From positions 199,501 to 263,500 of the forward strand of contig NZ_CP162129.1 in NCBI RefSeq assembly GCF_040834005.1: a stretch of DNA of 64,000 nucleotides. Reading direction: 5' to 3'. A model generated the notes under the pieces. The model searched no databases. It saw only the letters and a program-made list of their open reading frames with translations, and was not told the origin of the DNA. Shown here piece by piece: positions 34,580-42,019 of this stretch (its first letter is position 1; each line of letters begins with the position of its first letter). Source of the DNA: Paenibacillus sp. PL2-23. Lineage in GTDB: Bacteria > Bacillota > Bacilli > Paenibacillales > Paenibacillaceae. The translations under genes were made by a program, and so were the position numbers.

Positions 34580-36010
34580 ATGGGGAATCACATTCAAGAT
34601 CGCGGCGGCAACAGCGTCATCATCCGTCTCGACATTAGCGGAGAACGAATGAGCTTCGGGCTCGTCGCCAACATCGTATCCAGCTTGGGCGGGGATATTA
34701 TCGCCATTGACACCATCCATATTGGCCCCGACAGCAGTATCAGGGACATGACGGTGAACGTCGCGGACGCATCCGGCGTGTCGCTCATTACGGAAGCTAT
34801 CGGCAAAATACCGGGCATTCGCATCGTCAACACGTCCGATCGCACGTTTCTGCTGCACCTTGGGGGCAAGATCGAGGTGACGCCGAAGGTGACCATTCAG
34901 AACCGGGATGATTTGTCCCGCGTCTACACGCCGGATGTCGCCCGGGTGTGCGCCGCTATTCAGGACAATCCGGACAAGGCGTTCTCCTTGACCGTCAAGC
35001 GCAACACTGTAGCGGTCGTCTCCGATGGTACCGCCGTGCTGGGCCTCGGCAACATCGGACCGAGGGCGGCCATGCCGGTTATGGAAGGGAAAGCCATGCT
35101 GTTCAAGCAGTTTGCCGGTGTAGATGCGTTCCCGATCTGTCTCGATACGACGGATACAGAGGAGATCGTCCGTACGGTGAAGGCAATCTCACCGGCGTTC
35201 GGGGGGATTAACCTGGAGGATATTTCGTCGCCGCGCTGCTTCGAGATTGAACAGAGGCTGCGGGAGGAGCTCGACATTCCGGTATTCCACGACGATCAGC
35301 ACGGCACGGCTGTTGTCGCATATGCCGGTCTCATTAACGCGCTGAAGGTCGCGGGCAAGACGCTCTCCGAAGCTACTGTGGTCATCTGCGGGATCGGGGC
35401 AGCTGGCGTTGCGATTAGCAATATTCTAATGTCCGCCGGGGTGAAGGAATTAATCGGCGTCGATAAGGGCGGCATTCTTGTCGGGGGAGTGGATTACGGC
35501 AATCACGTCCATAATGCGTTCGCGAACGCGGCCAATCCGAATCGCCGCACAGGGACGCTGAAGGACGCGTTGAAGGGGGCGGACGTCTTTATCGGCGTCT
35601 CGGCGGGAGGCCTTCTGACCCGAGAGGACGTATTGGAGATGGCACCGAACCCTATCGTGTTCGCGCTTGCCAATCCCAAGCCGGAGATCGTGCCGGGCGA
35701 GATCGACGATATCGTCGCCGTGGCGGCAACGGGGCGTTCGGATTACCCGAATCAGATTAACAACGTGCTCTGCTTCCCCGGCATCTTCCGGGCGGCGCTC
35801 GATTGCCGAGCGTCCACTATTAATGAAGAGATGAAGCTGGCGGCAGCGGAGGCGATCGCGTCTGTCATTCCTGACGACAAGCTGAGCAGCTACTCCATTA
35901 TTCCCAGCGTGTTCGACCAGACCGTGGTGGAACGGATTCGTGACCGTGTCGTTCGCGCCGCTATGGATACCGGCGTGGCGCGGCGCATACCGAAGGAGTT
36001 CCGGAACTGA
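34580..36010 (+). CDS. ACT-domain NAD(P)-dependent malic enzyme
   Basis: A 476-residue oxidative decarboxylase turning malate into pyruvate and CO2. The N-terminal 85 residues form an ACT regulatory domain (MSFGLVANIVSSLGGDIIAI). The malic-enzyme core follows: RVYTPDVARVC, VVSDGTAVLGLGNIGPRAAM, FGGINLEDI, DDQHGTA and the NAD loop CGIGAAGVA. ACT-fused malic enzymes occur in several Bacillota. GGAGG lies before the ATG. As the last gene of the operon it suggests the pathway yields a C4 dicarboxylate. Confidence 0.93.
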   Translation: MGNHIQDRGGNSVIIRLDISGERMSFGLVANIVSSLGGDIIAIDTIHIGPDSSIRDMTVNVADASGVSLITEAIGKIPGIRIVNTSDRTFLLHLGGKIEVTPKVTIQNRDDLSRVYTPDVARVCAAIQDNPDKAFSLTVKRNTVAVVSDGTAVLGLGNIGPRAAMPVMEGKAMLFKQFAGVDAFPICLDTTDTEEIVRTVKAISPAFGGINLEDISSPRCFEIEQRLREELDIPVFHDDQHGTAVVAYAGLINALKVAGKTLSEATVVICGIGAAGVAISNILMSAGVKELIGVDKGGILVGGVDYGNHVHNAFANAANPNRRTGTLKDALKGADVFIGVSAGGLLTREDVLEMAPNPIVFALANPKPEIVPGEIDDIVAVAATGRSDYPNQINNVLCFPGIFRAALDCRASTINEEMKLAAAEAIASVIPDDKLSSYSIIPSVFDQTVVERIRDRVVRAAMDTGVARRIPKEFRN

Positions 36011-36176
36011 CGACAGATCAAGAATAGTCTGGCTTATCGCATGAATAGCTATCAAGTTTGGATAGCCTGATCGCCCACGATCTAGGAATCGAAATAGCAG
36101 CACACACGCAAACCCATCCATGCTTAACGTAATGGACACAACGAGCGTAGCTTGGCTATGGCTAAGCGCTAAAGCA

Positions 36177-36210
36177 GAGAACCGTATCCCAAGATACGGT
36201 TCTCTCTTAT
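36177..36210. terminator. Bidirectional rho-independent terminator
   Basis: GAGAACCGTATC and GATACGGTTCTC form a perfect 12-bp stem with loop CCAA, followed by TCTTATT on the + strand and by TGCTTTAG on the other. It separates the malic-enzyme operon from the convergent VOC gene. The 36011-36176 gap holds no gene that I can support. Confidence 0.85.
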
Positions 36211-36719
36211 TAGTAAGCTCCTGAAGAATAGGTCACTTCATAGCTATGGCTATATACTTCGAATATGATGCCGAATGGATCTTCTACATAGCACATTCGA
36301 TAAGGCTTTTCATTGGGATAATATTCTCTAATAGGCATCCTCTGCTTTCCGCCGTTTTCTACTATTTTCTTTACCAACCCTTCGATATCTGGATCCTGAA
36401 CACAGAAGTGGAACACTCCTGACTTCCAGTATTCAAAATTATCTTTTGGCCTTTCGCTATTAGGAAATTCAAATAGCTCTATTCCGATTCCATCGGATGT
36501 TACCATATGTGCGATACGGAAGGTTTGCCATCCCTGGCCGAATACGTCGATACACATTTGCCCTATCGCTGTATCGTGTTCCTCTTTTACCTCTGACGGT
36601 TCCATCACCACATACCAGCCCATAACGTTTTGATAAAATTTCACCGCTTGATCAACATTAGTAACGGATAAACCTATGTGTGAAAATGCTCTTGGATAAG
36701 TTATTTTAATCACTCCCAT
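36210..36719 (-). CDS. VOC-family (glyoxalase/dioxygenase-like) protein
   Basis: A 169-residue vicinal-oxygen-chelate protein. Paired beta-alpha-beta modules start with FSHIGLSVTNVDQAVKFYQ and with GVFHFCVQDPDIEGL; metal ligands fit His in SHIGLS, Glu in GIELFEF, His in FHFCV and Glu in IIFEVY. It resembles lactoylglutathione lyase-like proteins; the substrate is unknown. ATG 36719 has no clear ribosome site, because a GGGAGTG follows it, so the true start may be slightly later. It is divergent from the HxlR regulator. A decayed relative lies at 58899. Confidence 0.85.
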   Translation of the reverse strand: MGVIKITYPRAFSHIGLSVTNVDQAVKFYQNVMGWYVVMEPSEVKEEHDTAIGQMCIDVFGQGWQTFRIAHMVTSDGIGIELFEFPNSERPKDNFEYWKSGVFHFCVQDPDIEGLVKKIVENGGKQRMPIREYYPNEKPYRMCYVEDPFGIIFEVYSHSYEVTYSSGAY

Positions 36720-36807
36720 ATTATGCGAATAACGCTCACATATTTAGTATTTGCTTCGTAAAGACTATTATACGTATAGGTTTTGGGATCACAATACGGC
36801 ACATTTT

Positions 36808-36834
36808 TGTGCTATAGTTACGAAAATGTAACTA
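36808..36834 (+). promoter_or_regulatory. HxlR promoter with palindromic operator
   Basis: TAGTTAC and GTAACTA (36815-36834, 6-base spacer) form a perfect dyad that overlaps a TGCTATAGT extended -10 box. The position just before the HxlR start suggests autoregulation and joint control with the divergent VOC gene. Confidence 0.55.
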
Positions 36835-36855
36835 CTTATGATAGGAGAATTTAGA

Positions 36856-37201
36856 TTGGGGAAAATTAAAAAAAGTTGTCTGCTCTTTAGGCCTGACTAT
36901 AGACTTATTAGGCGGGAAATGGAAGTTAATGATTCTCTGGTATCTCATTGAAGGAAGAAAAAGATTTACGGAGTTGAAAAAATCCATACCGAATATCACT
37001 CAGAAAATTCTTACTGAACAGCTTAGAGAGCTTGAGAGCAGCAATATTATTTCGAGAAAAGTTTATTCCACTGTTCCAGCTACAGTAGAGTATGCGATGA
37101 CTAAATATGGAGAGAGTTTAATTCCTGTAATCAACGTATTATGTGATTGGACCAAACAGTATGCTAGTGAAAATCATATAGAACTACATGAACAAGGATA
37201 G
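36856..37201 (+). pseudogene. HxlR-family regulator with a +1 frameshift in an A7 run
   Basis: A MarR-like HxlR winged-helix regulator (about 114 residues if repaired). TTG 36856 follows AGGAGA at a good distance and starts MGKIKK, but after the run of seven A (36868-36874) the reading frame is lost and ends at TGA near 36952. Removing one A joins MGKIKK to VVCSLGLTIDLLGGKWKLMI and the remaining HTH/wing (FTELKKSIPNITQKILTEQL, IISRKVYSTVPATVEY). The conserved N-terminal Cys of redox-sensing HxlR proteins is restored in that frame. As it stands, only a 90-residue fragment from ATG 36929 could be made. It could be a sequencing error, a mutation or slippage-controlled. Confidence 0.8.
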
Positions 37202-37274
37202 CTCCCCTCCGTCCCCCAAACTTTATAAAAATTTTCGAATTGCTTTCGAGGCGCTTTAGACTCCTCCTTTAGAC

Positions 37275-37310
37275 TAAGGTTGTAGGCAAGAGAGAGGCCA
37301 TACAACCTTA
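37275..37310 (+). promoter_or_regulatory. Leader hairpin before the envelope gene cluster
   Basis: TAAGGTTGTA (37275-37284) pairs perfectly with TACAACCTTA (37301-37310), with an inner GGC/GCC. The stem ends directly at the AAAGGAG ribosome site of the 37327 gene. It could be an RNA thermosensor-like or protein-bound leader, or an operator in DNA. Confidence 0.5.
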
Positions 37311-37326
37311 AAGGAGCGAGTGAGCG

Positions 37327-38304
37327 ATGAAAAAGAAAAACAAATTGATTATGATCGGCGCGGCAGTGGGTGCCATGACTCTATTTACGGCGACGGCGTT
37401 TGCATTTACGCCGAACACGGCAGGCTACGATGCGTTCAAGGAAGTGCTGAAAGCGAACCATACCTCGGGGGCCGTAATAGATAGCGCGCAAGTGAACGGG
37501 AATTTCACGATTACGGTGGACGGCGAGACGGTGCTGGAGGCGGACGGCTTGATGAAGATGAAGGAAGCAGGCGGCGAGCCTAACGTCAGCGCTGACCTCG
37601 ACTTCACGCTCATGGGCGTCCAGCGGCAAGCCAGCCTCTACAGCAGCGGCGAGGACGAGGTCTATCTCGTCGACCGGACGCATGACTTGCATTACCAGGT
37701 GATCAACTTGGAGGATGAACACGCTCGCGAGCACCGCAATGGGTCGGAGGATCAGGAGGCCCAGGGCCGCCCAATGAACAAAGCGGAGGAAGCGCTGCTG
37801 GATTTCATGGTTGGCGACCTGAAGGATAACTTCAGTGTGGCGAAGCAGGCGGATGGTCTTAGGACGATAACGGTCAACATCAGCAAGGAGGATATTCCGC
37901 TTCTGGCGCGTCTCATCATGGACGCGGCATCAGCCGAGGAACAGATAGGGCGTGCGCATACGCCGCAGGCTCATGCGGAATGGGAGCAGCTCCGACAGCT
38001 TCCGTTCTTCCAAGGGTTTGAGGGAATCGACCTGGAGGCGCGATTGCCAGAGCTGACGGAGGACGTTACCATTGAGCGTGTCCTGCTGCAAATGACGGTC
38101 GACGCGAACAACGAGGTGCAAGGGATGCAGGGCGAGCTTGAAGTGAGCGGCAAGGATAAGGCGGGCGTCACTCACCGCGTGGAGCTGGAGGGTGCTGGCA
38201 ACGTTAGCGGCGTCAATGCCACGACGCCAGAGGCGTACGACCCTGCCGGCAAGTCGGTGGAATGGATCGACGCGGACACATTCGACGACCGCAGCCGCAG
38301 CTAA
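37327..38304 (+). CDS. Secreted protein of unknown function
   Basis: A 325-residue protein with a clear signal peptide (KKKNKLIMIGAAVGAMTLFT, ending near AFAF at about 27). The mature part is mixed alpha/beta with alternating beta strands (FTITVDGETVLEADGLMKMK; VLLQMTVDANNEVQGMQGEL) and no domain that I recognise. It may form a LolA-like or DUF4179-like barrel, but this is a guess. GGAGCG precedes the ATG. It is the first gene of a cluster with an ABC exporter and a two-component system, so it may sense or protect the envelope. Confidence 0.75.
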   Translation: MKKKNKLIMIGAAVGAMTLFTATAFAFTPNTAGYDAFKEVLKANHTSGAVIDSAQVNGNFTITVDGETVLEADGLMKMKEAGGEPNVSADLDFTLMGVQRQASLYSSGEDEVYLVDRTHDLHYQVINLEDEHAREHRNGSEDQEAQGRPMNKAEEALLDFMVGDLKDNFSVAKQADGLRTITVNISKEDIPLLARLIMDAASAEEQIGRAHTPQAHAEWEQLRQLPFFQGFEGIDLEARLPELTEDVTIERVLLQMTVDANNEVQGMQGELEVSGKDKAGVTHRVELEGAGNVSGVNATTPEAYDPAGKSVEWIDADTFDDRSRS

Positions 38305-38332
38305 TGGGGTTGACCTCGGGAGGACCACACCT

Positions 38333-39055
38333 ATGTTTACAGTAAACGATCTGACGAGGGCCTACCCCGGCGGTCGCGGCATCCAAGGGCTGAACCTCAC
38401 CGTGCAAGCCGGTGAGGTGGTCGCCTTATTGGGGCCGAACGGCGCAGGGAAGACGACGGCGCTGCAGGCCATGGCCGGCTGGATACGGACTGACCGCGGG
38501 GAAGCGTGCTGGAATGGCGCTTCCGTCGCGGAGCAGCCGGAGCGGACGAGGCCGTACATGGGCCTCATGATTGGAGAGCCGTCCCCGTACCTCTATCTCA
38601 CGGGGTATGATTATTTGCGATGCTACCACAAGCTATATCCGGGTGTTGACGAAGCGCGCATCCGGGAGACGCTGGAGCTGGTGGGCATGACGAGGCACTG
38701 GAACCTGAAGATCAAAAAATATTCCACCGGTATGAAGCAGCGGCTTGAGCTGGCCAGCGTCCTGATCCATAGGCCTAAGCTTCTGCTGCTCGATGAGCCC
38801 TTCTCAGGCATGGACATCGAGGGCAGGCGAGAGATGGCTTCTCTATTGCGCGGCCTTGTAAGCGACACGGGCTTGAGCGTCATCGTGTCGTCCCATCAGG
38901 TGCATGATATCGAGGACTGGATGACGCATGCTTGCATCGTGAACGAGGGACGTCATATCTCTACAGCGGGCGTTGTACAGATTCGAGAGTCGTTTGGGGG
39001 CGTGGAGGACTATTATTTGCATCATCTCGCACGGGAGAGGGGCGAGGCTATATGA
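38333..39055 (+). CDS. ABC transporter ATPase
   Basis: A 240-residue single ABC domain: Walker A GPNGAGKTT, signature YSTGMKQRLELA, Walker B LLLLDEPFSGMD and SSHQVHD. The STGMKQR signature and short length are typical of export systems of the bacitracin/lantibiotic or Nod/DrrA type. ATG 38333 follows GGGAGG; the longer reading from 38192 is inside the preceding gene. Its stop overlaps the permease start (ATGA). Confidence 0.9.
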   Translation: MFTVNDLTRAYPGGRGIQGLNLTVQAGEVVALLGPNGAGKTTALQAMAGWIRTDRGEACWNGASVAEQPERTRPYMGLMIGEPSPYLYLTGYDYLRCYHKLYPGVDEARIRETLELVGMTRHWNLKIKKYSTGMKQRLELASVLIHRPKLLLLDEPFSGMDIEGRREMASLLRGLVSDTGLSVIVSSHQVHDIEDWMTHACIVNEGRHISTAGVVQIRESFGGVEDYYLHHLARERGEAI

Positions 39056-39774
39056 TCGCGCAGATGAGGTACCTCACGTCACAGGAGCTGCGCAAGCTGT
39101 TCCTTGGAGGCAAGCTGAAGGCGCTGCTGCTGCTCTCCTTCCTCATTGGTGTTCTCTTTGTCTTCATTGGGGACCGCCTGGGGCTCGAAGATAACCTGCC
39201 TCTGACGGCAATGGAGCTGCTGCTTGCGGTCGTGGTCCCATTCCTCATGGGAACGCTCGGCAGCGATCTGATAATAGGCGAATGCAAGGATAAAAACAAG
39301 CATGCGCTAAAGCTGCCGATCAGCCGAGAGTTTCTTTTTATGGGCAAATGGTTCGCAGGCTGGACGGCTGGCGCATTCCTTGTTCTAGGTATGTTCCTGC
39401 CGACGTTCATTGGAGGCTTTATTCTGCACGGTGTGCCTGCGGCATCCTCGCTTGGCGCGGGTATAGCGGAGCTGGGCGGCGCCATTCTGTTCAGCGGCTT
39501 GCTGGTTGTATGGGCGAACACGGTGTCCCTATGGGTGGGGAGCAGCGGTGTTGGGCTGATGGTGAGCGTCGTGCTGTGGATGGCGATGAGCGCCGTCGGT
39601 TTTCTTGAGCCGCAGCTGAATCAATTCCTCGTGACGAGCTATGCGGATTGGCTGCAGCCACTCCTGTACGGAGGGGATGCCAGAATGACGGCTTCAACGT
39701 TGCTATTTATAATCGCCTATTATATGATTGGCACTATATTGGGCTTGCTGGCCTTCCTAAGAAAAGAGTACTGA
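39052..39774 (+). CDS. ABC-2-type permease
   Basis: A 240-residue membrane protein with six hydrophobic segments (first LLLLSFLIGVLFVFIGDRLG, last FIIAYYMIGTILGLLAFLRK). The layout is that of ABC-2 or bacitracin-type exporter permeases. It pairs with the ATPase whose gene overlaps by 4 bases. It lies 3 bases before the histidine kinase gene. The substrate is unknown, perhaps an antimicrobial peptide. Confidence 0.87.
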   Translation: MIAQMRYLTSQELRKLFLGGKLKALLLLSFLIGVLFVFIGDRLGLEDNLPLTAMELLLAVVVPFLMGTLGSDLIIGECKDKNKHALKLPISREFLFMGKWFAGWTAGAFLVLGMFLPTFIGGFILHGVPAASSLGAGIAELGGAILFSGLLVVWANTVSLWVGSSGVGLMVSVVLWMAMSAVGFLEPQLNQFLVTSYADWLQPLLYGGDARMTASTLLFIIAYYMIGTILGLLAFLRKEY

Positions 39775-39777
39775 CGT

Positions 39778-41289
39778 ATGTCCATTCGATTGAAGCTCAT
39801 GTTAACCTATTTATTCGGCATTATCCTGACGGCGATGATCGTGGCCATTACCGGGATCGGCATTGTGACGGCGGTTCTCTCGTATCTCGCAAGCGGAATC
39901 GTGAAGGAGCAGACCGCGCATGAAGCGTTCTCCCGTGGCATCGATCTGTTCGTGGACCTGCGCTATGCGGAGCGGTATGCGCCAGAGGAGCTGACGTCTC
40001 CCGAATTCTCAGCCTCCATCGGGGATCGGCTGCAGCCATTCGGGGGCTTCCTTGTCGTTCGGCAAGGCGAGCAATGGGACAGCTACGGCGCGCTTAGCGA
40101 AGGGGAGGCGTTCTTGAGTCAGCTGCGGCAGGATGTGTCCACGGCTCAGTCGAAGCAAGAAGACTTATTCGTCGTTAGCGCGTGGGAGGAACGCGAGCTG
40201 CTTGCCGTGACTTACGACTTCCCTGGCATCGACGATCCCTTAACCTATTACTTGATCGCCGACGTGACGACGGCAGAGTCCAAGACGAACTCCTTCGAGA
40301 TATTTGTGCTGCTCGGCATCGCGATTCTAGTCGGCATTATTCTCGTTCCACTGCTCTGGATTACGACGAGGGATATTATTAGACCGCTGCGACAGCTGGA
40401 ACAGGGCTCCCGGCGTATTGCGGAAGGGGACCTGAACTTCCGTCTGGAATCCAAGGCGCGCAACGAGGTGGGGAGCGTCATTCGCTCGTATGAGAAGATG
40501 CGCAGCGAGCTGCAGCGATCGATTGAAGCACAGCTGGCGTTGGAGGAGAACCGCAAGGAGCTGATCTCGAATATTTCCCATGATTTGAAGACGCCGCTGA
40601 CCTCGATCAAGGGTTACGTGGAGGGAATTCGGGTAGGCATCGCGGACGATCCGGAGAAGCTGAAAAAATATATTGACGTCATCTACGCGAAGGCGCTCGA
40701 TATGGACCGAATGATCGATGATCTGTTCCTGTTGTCGAAGCTGGATCTTGAGCAGGAGCGGTTCCATATGGAGACGGTACCGCTGGAGTCGTTCTATCGG
40801 CAGATGATGACCGAGCTGCAGCTGGAGGTCGAGAGCGCGGGCGTGCGTCTGACAGGCGAATATGAGGCGGGCCAAGACGATACGGTGACGATGGATGTCC
40901 AGAAGATGAGACGCGTCCTGTTAAACCTTGTTGGCAATTCGGTGAAATTCATGGATAAGCAGGAGCCCCACATCCACGTATATATCGGGCGGCAGTCGGG
41001 CAATTGGATATTAGCGGTGACAGATAACGGACCGGGGATGAGACCGGATGAGCAGGAGCGGATCTTCGATCGGTTCTACCGCGCGGATGCGTTCCGCAAT
41101 CAGAACGTGGCCGGCTCAGGGTTAGGGCTTGCTATTGTGAAGCAGATTGTTGCGTATCATGGCGGCACTATCCATGCGCGGAGCGAGCAGGGCCAGTCCA
41201 TGACGGTCATGATTAGCATCCCCTTGATACGGGATAACAACGAAGCGGGGAGAGCGGGAGATGTCGAAGCGGAAGGTATTAGTCGTTGA
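39778..41289 (+). CDS. Two-component sensor histidine kinase (OmpR-type partner)
   Basis: A 503-residue kinase: transmembrane segments at about 8-36 and 173-198 round an extracytoplasmic sensor of about 135 residues, HAMP (IIRPLRQLEQGSRRIAEGDL), HisKA with phospho-acceptor His near residue 268 in ISHDLKTPLTSI, and HATPase with NLVGNSVKF, DNGPGM and GSGLGLAIVKQ. The gene overlaps the response-regulator gene by 29 bases. Gene order links it to the ABC exporter and secreted protein, like envelope-stress modules. Confidence 0.93.
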   Translation: MSIRLKLMLTYLFGIILTAMIVAITGIGIVTAVLSYLASGIVKEQTAHEAFSRGIDLFVDLRYAERYAPEELTSPEFSASIGDRLQPFGGFLVVRQGEQWDSYGALSEGEAFLSQLRQDVSTAQSKQEDLFVVSAWEERELLAVTYDFPGIDDPLTYYLIADVTTAESKTNSFEIFVLLGIAILVGIILVPLLWITTRDIIRPLRQLEQGSRRIAEGDLNFRLESKARNEVGSVIRSYEKMRSELQRSIEAQLALEENRKELISNISHDLKTPLTSIKGYVEGIRVGIADDPEKLKKYIDVIYAKALDMDRMIDDLFLLSKLDLEQERFHMETVPLESFYRQMMTELQLEVESAGVRLTGEYEAGQDDTVTMDVQKMRRVLLNLVGNSVKFMDKQEPHIHVYIGRQSGNWILAVTDNGPGMRPDEQERIFDRFYRADAFRNQNVAGSGLGLAIVKQIVAYHGGTIHARSEQGQSMTVMISIPLIRDNNEAGRAGDVEAEGISR

Positions 41290-41977
41290 GGACGATCAAG
41301 CGATCGCCGAGCTGGAGCGTGATTTCCTGGAGGTGCATGGCTATGAGGTGACTCTTCGGGCAGACGGCCGTCAAGCGCTGGAGGAGGCGCTGGAGCAGCC
41401 ATATGATCTCATCATTCTGGATGTGATGCTGCCGGGCATGGATGGCTTCGAGCTCTTGCGGCGCATTCGGGAGACCCGGTTTATTCCCGTGCTGATGGTG
41501 TCCGCTCGCAAGGAGGATATCGACAAGATCCGAGGCCTTGGCTTGGGGGCGGACGATTATGTGACGAAGCCGTTCAGCCCTTCAGAGCTCGTGGCGCGGG
41601 TGAAGGCGCATCTCGAACGATATGACCGATTGACCGGTGTCGCTGGGGGCGCCGGTCATTCGCATGTACGGAAGTCGCGTGAGCTGAACATTCGCGAGCT
41701 CGCGATCCAGGTCGATGCCAGACGGGTAACGCTGGGCGGGGCGGAGGTTGCGCTGACAGCGAAGGAGTTCGACCTGCTGCTGTTCCTCGCGGAGAACCCG
41801 GATCGGGTCTACTCCAAGGATGCGCTGCTGGACCGGGTCTGGGGGATTGACCATTATGGCGATGCCGCCACGGTCACGGTGCATGTGGGGAAGATCCGCG
41901 ACAAGATTCAGAAGGACCCGGCGGGGCACCAGTATATTGAGACCGTCTGGGGAGCAGGCTACCGGTTCAAGGTGTAA
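41261..41977 (+). CDS. OmpR/PhoB-family response regulator
   Basis: A 238-residue regulator: receiver domain with acidic residues in VVEDDQAI, phospho-acceptor Asp in LIILDVMLPG (near residue 53) and Lys in VTKPFSP, followed by a winged-helix DNA-binding domain (VALTAKEFDLLLFLAENPDR, then TVTVHVGKIRDKI and TVWGAGYRF). It is the partner of the kinase whose coding region it overlaps and probably regulates the cluster starting at 37327. Confidence 0.94.
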   Translation: MSKRKVLVVEDDQAIAELERDFLEVHGYEVTLRADGRQALEEALEQPYDLIILDVMLPGMDGFELLRRIRETRFIPVLMVSARKEDIDKIRGLGLGADDYVTKPFSPSELVARVKAHLERYDRLTGVAGGAGHSHVRKSRELNIRELAIQVDARRVTLGGAEVALTAKEFDLLLFLAENPDRVYSKDALLDRVWGIDHYGDAATVTVHVGKIRDKIQKDPAGHQYIETVWGAGYRFKV

Positions 41978-42019
41978 CTAGCCAAACATGAATGGATAAC
42001 ATACAAATCACTGTAATGA

